Below, one piece after another: positions 35,893-46,371 of a stretch of DNA of 64,000 bases; the first letter of the stretch is position 1; the number at the start of each line of letters is the position of its first letter. The notes under the pieces are model-generated. The model was given only the letters and a program-made list of their open reading frames with translations, was not told where the DNA came from and ran no database searches. This stretch comes from Akebia trifoliata (lineage: Eukaryota > Streptophyta > Magnoliopsida > Ranunculales > Lardizabalaceae): the NCBI GenBank assembly GCA_017979445.1, contig CM030706.1, positions 20,229,884 to 20,293,883 of the forward strand, read 5' to 3'. The position numbers and the translations under genes were made by a program.

Positions 35893-36880
35893 GTTGGCTC
35901 TGGTAATTCGATTCCATCATGTTCTTGAAGCCTGACAGCTTTTCCTGGTAATATTTCCTCGATGATGAACGGGCCTCCCCAATTTAGTTTGAACTTCCCT
36001 CTAGGGTCAAAGATAGGTATCCGATTCTCTTTGAGTACTAAATCCCTGACTTGTAAGTGACGGGCTTTGATCTTTTTGTCAAATGTACGGGCATCTCTTC
36101 TTTAATAAGCTTGCACGTGATACAAAGCTCTTAGTCATTTTTCTTCGATCAAATTTAATTCTTCATACCGTTAACGAGCCCAATCTGCTTCTGACAACTA
36201 ACTTTCCAACAAGACTCTGAGAGACGAAATTTCCATTTCAACTTGTAAAACTGCTTCCATGCCATACACTAAGGAGTAGGGAGTAACTCCAGTAAAGGAT
36301 CGAATTGAAGTTCAATATGCCCATAATGCAAATGGTAGTTTTTCTGACCAATCTCAATGTGATTGACACATTTTCCTGATGATAGTCTTAAGATTCTTAT
36401 TAGCTAATTCGACTGTTTCATTAGTCTGAGGGCGGTAAGGAGATGATTTGTGGTGTGAGATTTTGAACTTTGAATATAGAGTAACAACCTAAGCTTTAAT
36501 GTATGACCCATTATCAGAGATCAATATCGTTTCAACTATTTCATTAGTCTGAGAATGGTAATCTATTCTGGGAGCTCTACCATTTTGAGAAGTGTAGCAC
36601 TGATACATTTTTTAACATCTTTCTTGATCTCATTTTCTCAAGCCAGTATCTATTCCGTGTCAAACAACATCCAAGCTTGCACTTAACATATCCTCATCAG
36701 ACCACATGAACAAGTCTTTTGAAATTTTTGAGTAAATTCATTATCCCCTTCGTGTTCCACTAGGGATAGGATGGTTACTATCTGAATTTCTCTAGAAATT
36801 ATTTTCTGCTTCGAGGTCAATGACCTTTGCTTTCTGATTGAAAGTTGTTGAGCACGACCCTTATCTTTTTGTTCAAGAGA
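35893..36880 (-). pseudogene. Collapsed pol of element B, integrase part
   Basis: On the minus strand it starts with a damaged version of the reverse-transcriptase opening (KRLVHVV..EDML near 36700). It jumps to integrase (ISDNGSY near 36515, then the SPYRP box and the FTGVTPYSLVYGMEAVL box at 36240-36300). It ends with a well-kept C-terminal domain, NWGGPFIIEEILPGKAVRLQ, at about 35910-35975. The terminal residues (QIKQYY) lie beyond element A at 23470-23500. Many frameshifts and stops are present. The reverse transcriptase to integrase join is the same as in element A, so the loss predates both insertions. Confidence 0.8.
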
Positions 36881-37522
36881 AAAATATATCCTTGAAGCCA
36901 GATTATTAGTTAATTCGTTAATGCGCTCGAGGTATTAAAAAATTTTCTTTATCCAATCAAATTCAGAAGGGACGACAGACATCTCTATGACTCGACAAAC
37001 TAACTCGACTTAATAGAAAAAAGAGTCGACTCGAAAAAAAAAGATGACCTTGCTGAAAAATAGGGACTCGAGCTAACCTAAATGACTCATGAAAACTCAA
37101 GACTACCCACAACGGGCTTGATTAGGACTGAGGACTGAGACATTGCTTACAACCGGCATGACTAAGGCACTGTCATCTTCAAAGAACAACTGGAAAATGT
37201 TGAAATATTTTAAAGTCATTCTAACTATTGACTCGGTATGTTTATTCTAACTGACTGGACTTACGACTCCAACTAGGAGGTGGACGCTTGAGTTTGGGCA
37301 CAATGATAATCCTATACGACCCAATCAAAGGTTGATTTAGTTAATTTCAGTATTACCCCATCGATAACATTTTAAGGAATCATTTTATTGAGGTTTGTTT
37401 ACCAATCCATTAATTAATCCATTCACACAATGAACATTCAAAAATAAAATAAATATTTATTCAAAAGAAAAATAGCTTTATTGAAAATGATTGACAAAGA
37501 AATATTCTTATTAGAACATCTT

Positions 37523-38719
37523 TCAACAAATTTGACTTGAACTATTTTTACATGGACGCTTGGCTTTGTCTTGATGGTCATCAGGATTGCTGTCAGTCTT
37601 GATCCTCTTGGCTCTAACAACTAGCTCTTTGAATTCTGCTGGTCCGTCTGGATACCCTAAGGTGCGTTTGTTCCAAGCCTTCTCAATGAGATGTACCAAC
37701 TTTTCAATCAAAGGCTCGGGGGGAAAGAAAGCTTTGGGTTGAGGCAAAAAGGACTCTATAGGTACTTCGTACTGTTCTAGGATCAAACTAGGATGGTAAA
37801 ATGATGTTTCTTCTAAATCGATCAGATGGACATAGTAGGATCCTTTGGTTCCTAAAACAGGGGGATCAGTTATCCACCAAGGACATCTTAAACCGATATG
37901 ACGGGCATGGCGAGAGTCTAACCATTTGCTCCAAACCTGGACTGAATTGTGACGCACTAACAAGTTTCTTTTGGAAAAGTGCTCTAGCCCATATTCGAGG
38001 TTTGAAGGAACATCTACAATTTTGAGACGGTCATAAAGCCACATATAGAGTAAGTAGGGGTTTCCTTTGAAGTTTTCCCGCTCACCATTTTTTATGGCAT
38101 CTAGACCTGAGAAAGTTTCAGCTAGAATGAGATGTACTAGGTTGGCTTTCCTTGAGAGTTGAAAGGCTATATCTATGAAGGATTCGGGGAGAGTTTGGCC
38201 ATCACTATTGGAGATCAGTACGTATTGAGCTAGGATTCTTAGGTACAATCGATAGTCTCTAGTGGCATGCCAGGCTTCTGATTTTACATTGATAGGATGA
38301 CTGCGGGAGCGATACGGGCCTAGTAAAGGTACTAAGTCCAATTTCCCGTTATGAACTAAGGCCTTGGCTTCTTTCTTTGAAATATTCAGTCTTGTGGCGA
38401 GGTCACCAGAATATTCGGTCTTCAATGAGGGCCTGACTAGAGGTCCTGAAATGGATATCCCCATGATGCCACAATAATCCTCGTGAGTAGGGCACAAGTG
38501 CATATGCCTAATATGGAATATATGAAAATAGGGGTTTCATCGCTTAGCCATAGCACGTAACAGGTTACAGTCTATTTCAAACTCATGGAAGTAAAGAGTA
38601 TTCCTCAACATGAATCTCCAAAAATTGATCTTCTCTACAGGGTGCATCCATATGATGGTTGTTTTGATTAACTGGTCGATCGCATTATTGCCTACGACTA
38701 GCATTCTAGCTTGACACAA
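37523..38719 (-). pseudogene. Ogre ORF1: extra protein upstream of pol, one in-frame stop
   Basis: A minus-strand frame of about 398 codons from ATG at 38719, broken only by a TGA at 38537-38539; the uninterrupted part from the ATG at 38503 is 326 codons. The pattern resembles the plant mobile domain/DUF7745-type proteins found as ORF1 in Ogre elements: an HLCPTHEDYCGIMG block, a central YLLYMWLYDRLK segment, WITDPPVLGTKGSYYV, then a basic tail (KRIKTDSNPDDHQDKAKRP). The function of these proteins is unknown. It sits between the leader and pol, where Ogre ORF1 belongs. Element A lacks it. It is clearly better preserved than the neighbouring pol. Confidence 0.75.
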
Positions 38720-39659
38720 AAGGGTATTTTAGTACACTTCCAAGGTCCATGTAAAATTACTTTTATTTTTCATTTGAAAAATCCTGCTCTTATGGAAAAC
38801 ATTTTCTTGAAAACACTTTTTCTTGGAAAACATTTTTTTTAGAGAATACTTCTTTTGGAAAACATTCTTTTCTGGAAATTTTTTTTCTTTTTTAAACTAT
38901 TTTTCTTCTTTAAAAATTTGATTTCCATTTTGATTTAAATGGCCCAGTCCATCATGATTCTTGGATCGAGATGGACTGGGTCATTATTGAATTTTTGCAA
39001 GAAATAGATTTTTTATTGGGTCGGTGCACAAAATTTTTGATTTCTAAAACAAAATTTTTGATCCTTGAGGACAATCAAACACTCTGATCTCATCATTCAC
39101 ATACACTCATCAATCATAAGGTTCCATTCAATAAACAACCCGGGAATACCCACGATAAGTTTGAGTCGTGACCTATAGGGAAGGTTTCTAGACTCTAAGC
39201 TTACTACGTGCAATGCATTTTATCTGGCCACCCTTGCCCAAATACACCTATATACCTCTCGAAACGTGGTGACTTGGTTTGATATACCGTATAGGTAATA
39301 ATCTAAAATCTCAACTCACTTCTCTGAAGCCAAAAACAGCCAGTTTGATCTCCAGTTGAGAGGTGGCGCACGATGCTGAGCAAGGGCTCACTTAAATACC
39401 TCTCGTCTAAAATAGACGTGGTCTATCCCCCTCGTACAGTAGGGTACAGTAAGGCAAGATCTCATTTAGGCACCGATTTTGATCAAGAAGTGCAATTGAT
39501 GTACTTGGATTATCTTTTACATACTTACGGGTACGAGTCAAGAGTTGTAGCTTTCATAAATGGTTTGGCATCCCACGAGGGGACCGACTACGTACTAGTA
39601 CTACGTTGGCAATCGGGACATGTGACTGTGTGGCTTACAATAGGTCAAAGGCTTAGGTT
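38720..39659 (-). other. Leader of Ogre element B, ORF1-proximal part
   Basis: The reverse-complement counterpart of 27718-28700 in element A. It contains a low-complexity TTTTCCAAAAGAAAA run at 38770-38910 and the palindrome GTACTAGTAC near 39595. The copia element inserted at 39665 splits it from the rest of the leader at 50105. No gene was seen. Confidence 0.7.
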
Positions 39660-40492
39660 GCTCCTGAAATTACAGGCTTTGACAATGTATAGACCTAGAG
39701 GGGGGGTGAATAGGACTATTTAAAAATTCTTCTAAATGTGAACACTTAAGTGTGACTGAATTTTTAATGAATTCATTTTATTGATACATTCATCAAATCA
39801 TTCATAAAACAAAAGATTTATGCAAACTATGATCAATCATGATATACGTTCAGATTTGCATGAAGATAAGAAATTAGAGAAGAAATGAGACACGTAATTT
39901 ATAGTGGTTCAGCAACTGTGCCTACGTCTACTCCCAAGAGAACTCCAATCGATGGTTCTTTGGTGTTTACTAAAACTGAGGTTTTTGGTTCACCTTAAAC
40001 CGCACATAGAATTTTCTGGGATTAATTTTGCAACCCTAAGATTGAGTGAACCACATCCACTCAAAATGTCTGAGTTTTATACTTCGGGAACTCAGTAACC
40101 TTTATCACTCAACTTGAGTCTGTAACTCAATCAAGTGCTTGATGTTGAAGGAGAAATCAAGTAAACTATTACAAGAGTATTTTTGAAATTTAAAACAAAA
40201 CAATCAAACTCACAATTATGACGATTGAGGTGAGTTTGTTATTCTTTGGTTCTTCACTACTTCCTTCATCAATGGCTCCTCGCCTACTTCAATGTTAGAA
40301 TGTAAATGCTTGAAGGATAAAGTAAGTGAAGTTTGATCAACCCAAATGAAGTAGCTTGATGTGCATGGTTTTGACTTCACCTCACAATTCTTCTTACTTT
40401 GTTAAGCCTTTTGAAGTGTACTTATTCTCTTGGGCTTAACTCAGAAGATGTTGATCAATCAAGAATGAAGCCTAGAGCTTTTCTTTTATAGA

Positions 40493-40500
40493 AACTACTC
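40493..40500 (-). promoter_or_regulatory. TATA box in the copia 3' LTR
   Basis: TATAAAAG on the minus strand. It lies in the segment deleted from the 5' LTR (around 49430-49450), so the LTR that should drive the element has no such box. Confidence 0.5.
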
Positions 40501-40549
40501 TTAACGGCTTCCTGTTCGTGGCACCGACCAAATATAACGGTCGAAAATC

Positions 40550-40920
40550 TTATCGTTGAACATTATCGGAGCACTGTCGGTAGAACCTCCAAGAGTCATC
40601 GGTGGGACTGATGAGCATTATAACGGTGGAACCGACAGAACTATGCTTCTGCCACCGAAAGATGATTTCTCAATTAGTTCTGGTGGTGGATGGCGATGGG
40701 ACCGACAAGTTGTTCATCGGTGGAACTTATTACTATTCTGTCGGTGGGACCGACAAGTTAGAGCTTCTACCACCGATAAAAGATTTCCCATTTTGATCTG
40801 TCGGTGGTTGACGGTGGATCCGATAGGTTGTTCATCGGTGGAACTGACAAATTTAAGCTTCTGCCGTCGATAGGTGTTTTCTCATTTTGGTCTGTCGGTG
40901 GCTGACGATGGATCCTACAC
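40550..40920. repeat. Imperfect CGGTGGNACCGACA repeats of the copia LTR (copy at 49490-49870)
   Basis: About ten diverged occurrences of CGGTGG(A/G)ACCGACA or its complement, in both orientations and spaced about 35-50 bp, many forming short palindromes (GTCGGTGGGACCGAC). Two more lie far outside the LTR but inside the element at 43120-43200, including the perfect palindrome TGTCGGTGCCACCGACA. Confidence 0.8.
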
Positions 40921-41161
40921 TCCTACCGACTGGTTCTGTTTTTCTTGAGATAGAGCTGATTTTGGGATGACCTTAGAGCACTCACAAGATGTTTCGATAA
41001 TAACGTGTTCTTATGCTCCACGGGTGAAGATGTCCCTTGACCTTGATTGGTTTTGATATATTAAGTTGTCATTGATGTAATGGATACGATCAATGTCTTC
41101 CAGTGGTTACGACATGACAACATACGACTAATCTTGGAATTGACATAACATGGTACTAACA

Positions 41162-41180
41162 ATCTTCCCCTTTGTCAATT
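41162..41180 (-). other. Polypurine tract of the copia element
   Basis: The minus strand reads AATTGACAAAGGGGAAGAT immediately before the 3' LTR. It primes plus-strand DNA synthesis. Confidence 0.8.
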
Positions 41181-41707
41181 ACAAGACAAAACCAATCCTA
41201 GACTACCAACTGTGAACCATTTGTAAGAGTAATCAATTACATGTAGAGCTCAACAAGATCTTACACAAAATATACAAATATAGAGCAGTAAGACTCTTAA
41301 CAGATTACAGATACATGTTCAAATATTGTGAGACAGCAGATATCTTCCCCTTACTCCATGCATTGTTCATATTTGCCTGCATTAAAACAGTTGTTCACAG
41401 GTGGGATGCCTTCTCTCCCTTTTTGTTAGTTGTTGACAAAGGGTGAACCACCCAAAAGCCAACACCCAAGGAAACCAAATAACAAGAGATACAACAGGGT
41501 GAACAGAGACAGACATGCACAATAATGAAGATGCTAAGAATGAGGATGCATGCATCAGTGAGAAGGGAAAAATAGAGCATGAAAGTAAACATATATTCAT
41601 TATAAACAGTACAAGGTACGGAAGATAGATAAATACATATCATGACAAAAGCAACCTGACTACATACAGCTGAACAACAAAACAGTTGGAGAATATAACT
41701 ATAAAGA

Positions 41708-42910
41708 CTAAGCACTGCTCGAGCTATCATCAGAGGTGGCGTGCTCGGGTTCACAAGCCCGAATAAGAGTCTTGAGGTACCGGTTCATCTTCTTGAGGCA
41801 CGACTCCAGACGAGTTTGCCCTTGTACCAGGTGGAGCTGGCCTGCTTCCAGAGCAGCTAACCGAGACTCAAGATCGGAGGGGGCAGTTGGAGGTGGAGCG
41901 GGTGTGTCCGGAGGAGGTGAAATGGGGGCCCGACGAGCTGGGTGAGGTGGAGGAGGTGCATCGGGAAGGGCAATCCGTAGCTTGGAGAGGGTGGCGACTG
42001 TGAAAAATTCTTCATGAATCACTGGACTGGTGTCTACCGGAAGGCCATAGAAAACTGCCAATTGAGAGATGAGATGGCCATAGGGTAGGTTACCGGACGT
42101 GCGATTAGAGTGGGCAAAGCCGACAATCGTATGGAGGAGATAGGTGGCTAGGCACGTGGCTTGCCCGGTGGTAACACAATACAAAGTATCAGCCATGTGC
42201 ATCGCAACATCAGTCTTATTCCCGGCTCGCGGATAGAGATTAGATGTAAATAATTTGTGGAAAAGTCTATATCACGGGAGGAGATCCGTGTCCCGAATAG
42301 TGTTATCCTGGACCCACTGGATATCCCGGCAACTACAGAGTACATCCATGTAAGCATTGCGGTGAGTCCCCAGGTCGAAAATGGGATCAGGATGGCCAAC
42401 ATAAGTGCATGTGATGCCCAGGATGGAGGCAAGGGTGGCAGCAGTAACATGGGTGCTGATCTGATTGGGCGTGCCGAAGGCCACCACGTCAAGGGAAGGA
42501 AGGAAGTTGCGAGAGTCCACAATGCTGGCATAGAAGCAACGAACTCACGAAGGAAAGATATTGCCTCCAAGGTCCAGAAGTGCCACCCAGCCCATTTGAT
42601 AAAGTAAGTCAGGGATGCCAAATGGGTGCACGACTGCGAGGTCAACACGACGTTCACAGACAATTGGGCGGTCTCGAAGGGACTGCAATCGATCTATGTA
42701 TTGGCGCTGATCATCATCGAAGCCTATATCTGAAGCTGGAGGATGGCGAGAACCCTGTGGAGGGGGCAGATCAACGTCCTCTTCATCATTGTCTTCGTCG
42801 TCAATGGAGGATGATGTGGAAGAGGAAGGGTGACCAGATGATGTAGAAGCACGTTTGCTTCTAACATTCCTTTGGGCCGGTGGCGGCCTCACTTGGCGAC
42901 GGTGAGCCAT
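41708..42910 (-). pseudogene. Additional 3' ORF of the copia element (plant-transposon-protein type)
   Basis: About 400 codons on the minus strand downstream of RNase H, interrupted by frameshifts near 42550 and 42280. It starts MAHRRQVRPPPAQRNVRSKR with a Ser-rich and acidic stretch. The middle part (FVREFVAS, HPDPIFDL, the pair PRAGNKTDVA and MADTLYCV, then PYGHLISQLAVFYGLPVD) resembles the putative plant transposon protein domain that occurs in many plant elements. It ends with a Pro-rich linker, a predicted coiled coil (LESRLAALEAGQLHLVQGQT) and an acidic Ser tail. SIRE elements often have a third ORF at this position, called env-like. I see no convincing signal peptide or membrane segment, so an envelope role is not supported. 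Confidence 0.65.
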
Positions 42911-43369
42911 GAGATCGATGATGAGCCCAGCAGAGATCAAGTAAGGAGAGCAAAGAGAATCATCATGGTGGCAAGCGACAAGAGAGAGAAGGCAGAGAGA
43001 GACGAAGGAAGAGGGAGAGACAAGGAAATGAAACAGTGAAGAAAAATGAAAATGCGTGAAGAGAAAATGGGGAAAAAAAGGTTAAAACAACGAATTGCGT
43101 GCTGTTGGTCAGACCGTCATATTCTGTCGGTGCCACCGACATCTATCGATGAGTAATCTGGTGGTGGAACCGACAGAATGATCATTCTACCATCGACAGA
43201 TTTCCTCCCCTTTTTTTTTTTTGTTGAGAGACTAACATTTCTCAAATTTTTCAATAAGTGCAGAGAATAATAGGGGCCAACCGAATGTTCAATGAAGAGC
43301 GAGAGTGGGAAACAAACTTGCATCCTAAGTGCATACAGGCACTCTTGCATTATGTCGGAAAAGCCCTGC

Positions 43370-43640
43370 TCATAAAGAGCAGACCCCAATGGCTTTCCGA
43401 AAGTGATCAAACCTTAGGGAATCTAATGGCTTAGTGAGAATATCAGCAAGTTGACTTTCAGTCGGTACATATTCCAACCTAATTATGTGTTCTTCAACAA
43501 GTTCACGAATGAAGTGATGCCGAATATCAATGTGTTTAGAGCAAGAGTGCTGGACCGGATTCTTTGAGATATTGATGGCACTGGTGTTATCACATAAGAG
43601 GCTCATCGTATCTTGAGTCCATGAGCATCTGCTTCATCCA
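43370..43640 (-). pseudogene. Copia RNase H C-terminal part
   Basis: It reads LCDNTSAINISKNPVQH, HIDIRHHFIRE and ESQLADILTKPL, the hallmark end of copia RNase H. It is separated from the upstream part by a frameshift near 43640-43720. RNase H removes the RNA strand during reverse transcription. Confidence 0.9.
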
Positions 43641-43724
43641 TAGAAGTTGGGCACAACAACTTCCAGCTGCAATGTACTCAGCCTCAGTGGTGGAAAGGGA
43701 TATGGAACTTTGCTTCTTACTATG

Positions 43725-44850
43725 TCAGGCAACTAAACAGTTCCCTATGTAGAAACAACCCCCACTAGTGGATTTTCTATCATCCATGTTACCGGACCAA
43801 TCAGAATCTGAGTATCCGGCTATGATGGACGCGGAATCAAATGGATACCAGAGACCATTTTTGGTAGTACCGGCGATGTACCTAATAATTCTCTTAACAG
43901 CTAAGAGATGAGATTCCTTAGGATCGGCTTGAAAACGGGCACAGGTTCCTACACTGTATGAGATGTCAGGCCTACTGGTTGTAAGATAGAGAAGGCTACC
44001 AATCATACTCCTGTAGAGATGCTCATCTACACTCTTACCTGAAGGATCTTTAAAGTGTTTAAGAGTGGTGCTCATAGGAGTAGGGTGAGTTCGGCCAGAC
44101 TTTAAACCAAATCGATCTACCAAGTTTGAACATATTTAGTCTGGGAAATGAACATGCCATTCTCGAGTTGTTTAATTTGCAATCCCAAAAAGAAGCTGAG
44201 TTCACCAACCATGCTCATTTCAAATTCAGATTGCATAAGGTGGGCGAATTTGTTAGCCAATCCTTCAGCAGTGGACCCAAACACAATGTCGTCTACATAG
44301 ATTTGAGCAATAAGAGTGTGACCATCAACCTTTTGAACAAACATCATTTTATCAACGCTCCCCTTTACAAATTTATGACTGAGCAGAAACTGAGTTAGTC
44401 TTTCATACCAGGCACGGGGGGCTTGTTTGAGGTCGTAGAGAGCTTTTGTTAGTTTGAAGACTGGGTGAGGATGTTTGGGATCAACAAAGCCTTTTGGTTG
44501 TTCAACATATACTTCCTCATCTAAGAGGCCATTAAGAAAGGCACTCTTTACATCCATTTGAAATAGTTTGAATTTCATCACACATGCAATGGACCTCAAA
44601 ATCTGAATTGACTCAAGTCGTGCTACCGGGGCGAAGGTTTCATTAAAGTCAATCCCCTCAATTTGAGGGTATCCCTGAACAACCAAACGAGCTTTATTTT
44701 AGACAACATAGCCAAGTTCATCAGATTTGTTCTTATAAATTCATTTTGTCCCGATGACATTGTTATCAGATGGCCTCGATACAAGATGCCACACCTGATT
44801 TCGATGAAATTGAAGAAGTTTGTCTTGTATGGCTTGGACCCAGTATTCAT
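43725..44850 (-). pseudogene. Copia reverse transcriptase and start of RNase H
   Basis: The frame 44686-44117 covers fingers and palm: [26 protein letters not shown] (first catalytic Asp) and [10 protein letters not shown] (the YVDD box) are intact. The frame 44123-43725 continues with the connection region and start of RNase H (SRPDISYSVG, GYSDSDWSGNMDDRKSTSGG). The two frames overlap by a few bases, so one frameshift separates them near 44120. A stop occurs near 44700 in [10 protein letters not shown]. The copy is inactive although its catalytic residues are present. Confidence 0.93.
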
Positions 44851-44869
44851 CATGAAGGGCTTCATCAAT

Positions 44870-45953
44870 ATTTTTGGGCTCCAACTTGGATGTGAAGCAG
44901 AGATGACTATTCAACATCTCAAGTTGTCGTCGGGTTTTTACTTCGATGTGAGGATCTCCAAGGATTTGACTGGCGGGATAATCCTTGACAACAGGTAGTG
45001 TTTTTGGAACCTGAGACGTTGGGGATGGTAAGGATGTAGGAGGGAACACTCCCTCGTCTCCACCTTCAGCGTCAGAGGGACCATTCTCCTGAATGGGTTG
45101 ATCATCAATCACTACATTTATGGATTCTTGAATTGTGGAGGTCCTCTGATTAAAAACTCGAAAAGCTCGACTGTTCGAAGAGTATCCCAAAAAGATTGCT
45201 TGATCTCTTTTCGAATCAAATTTCCCCAAATGTTCCCGATCTCTAAGGATATAACACTTACTATCACAGACCTTGAAGTGCTTGACACTTGGAGTTTTGT
45301 TGTTCCATAGTTCATATGCTGTTTTGTTTAGGCCTGCTCGAAGATATACTTGATTGATGATGTGACAAGCAGTGTTTACAGCTTCGGCCCATAGACTTTT
45401 AGGAAGATTCTTACTATGTAGCATGACTGTGGCCATTTCTTGAATGATTCTTTCTCTCAGCAACTCCATTCTGCTGAGGGGTCTTTGGAGCTAAAAATTC
45501 ATGTCAAATTCCATGTTCATCGTAAAATTGTGTGAATCGACTATCCTCAAATTCTCCACCGTAATCACTTCTTATTCTACCAACAACAGATTCCTTTTCT
45601 GTTTGGATACGCTTTATAATCTTTTTGAATTCATCAAAAGTATCCGATTTCTATTTTAGAAACGCGACCCAGGTGAATCTAGAGTAATCATCAACGATTA
45701 CCAAGAAATGTCTCTTTCAACCTAGACTTTGTACTTTAGTGGGACCCACAAGGTCCATGTGTAAAAGTGCTAGGGGTTTTGAGGTTGCAAGAGTGGTTGT
45801 CTTTTTGTGGGTACTTCGAATTTGTTTACCAATTTGACACTCCCCACAGACATCTCTTGCTTGTTTTCTCAATTTGGGTAATCCTCTGACTAAGTCTTTT
45901 GAGGCAAGTCGAACAAGTTGTTGTAGTGAACGTGACCTAGACGTTGATGCCAT
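44870..45953 (-). pseudogene. Copia integrase
   Basis: The N-terminal zinc-binding part has its histidines in the upstream frame (LWHQRLGHVHYNNL at 45900-45960) and its cysteines in CGECQIGKQIRSTHKK. The core starts LLHMDLVGPTKVQS with the first catalytic Asp. The box QQNGVAERKN lies near 45450-45485, where a small frameshift joins it to the EMATVMLHSKNLPKSLWAEA part. The C-terminal region includes YELWNNKTPSVKHFKV and IFLGYSSNSRAFRV. Several stops lie between 45500 and 45720. Confidence 0.9.
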
Positions 45954-46336
45954 AACTGGACTTCATCAATTTGAGCTATGTTGCTTACAGTAGTCTCTCC
46001 TGAGTTTTCGATAACATAACAGCTATCAGAAGTACAAAGACTTCTCTTTATAATTTTTCCAGTCGGGGTGGAGATCTCGCAAACTTCACGATTGAAGCTC
46101 ACTCGGTGATCCTTGTCACAAATTTGGGATATGCTAAGAATGTTATGTTTCAAACCATCTTCGCACAATTCATTTTCTACTATGGGCAATCCACGACCAC
46201 TGACAGTTCTTCTCCCAAAGATCCTAGCGGTGTTGTCATCACCAAAAGTGACTGACCCTCCATCAAAATCAACCAAGTGGCTAAATTGACTTCGGTCACC
46301 CGTCATGTGTCGGGAACAACCGCTATCAAGGTACCA
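45890..46336 (-). pseudogene. Copia protease end and pre-integrase domain
   Basis: The minus strand reads WYLDSGCSRHMTGD from 46336: DSG is the aspartic protease active site, followed by the family's usual CSRHMTG. The pre-integrase domain follows (GGSVTFGDDNTARI, HNILSISQICDKDHRVSF) and leads into the zinc-binding HxxxH of integrase. Upstream, the frame to gag is broken near 46340-46620. Confidence 0.9.
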
Positions 46337-46371
46337 TCACAAAAGATTTCCAGCCTTGAGGACTGTATGAA

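Larger units (their letters stand above)
39665..41161 (-). mobile_element. 3' LTR of the copia element
   Basis: 1497 bp, TGAAATTACAGGC to CATGGTACTAACA on the plus strand. It carries a TATA box at 40493-40500 (minus strand TATAAAAG) within a segment of 67 bp that the other LTR lacks, and the CGGTGG/CCGACA repeats at 40550-40920. Confidence 0.93.

Noticed and set aside
41382..41754. Hydrophobic minus frames just before the copia 3' LTR as an envelope transmembrane domain
   Set aside because: They overlap the end of the third ORF in another frame, start internally, and do not join the third ORF without an assumed frameshift for which nothing speaks.
42257..42846. Plus-strand frames of 116 and 88 codons within the copia element
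   Set aside because: They are antisense shadows of the third ORF, which has matching domain-like pattern on the minus strand.
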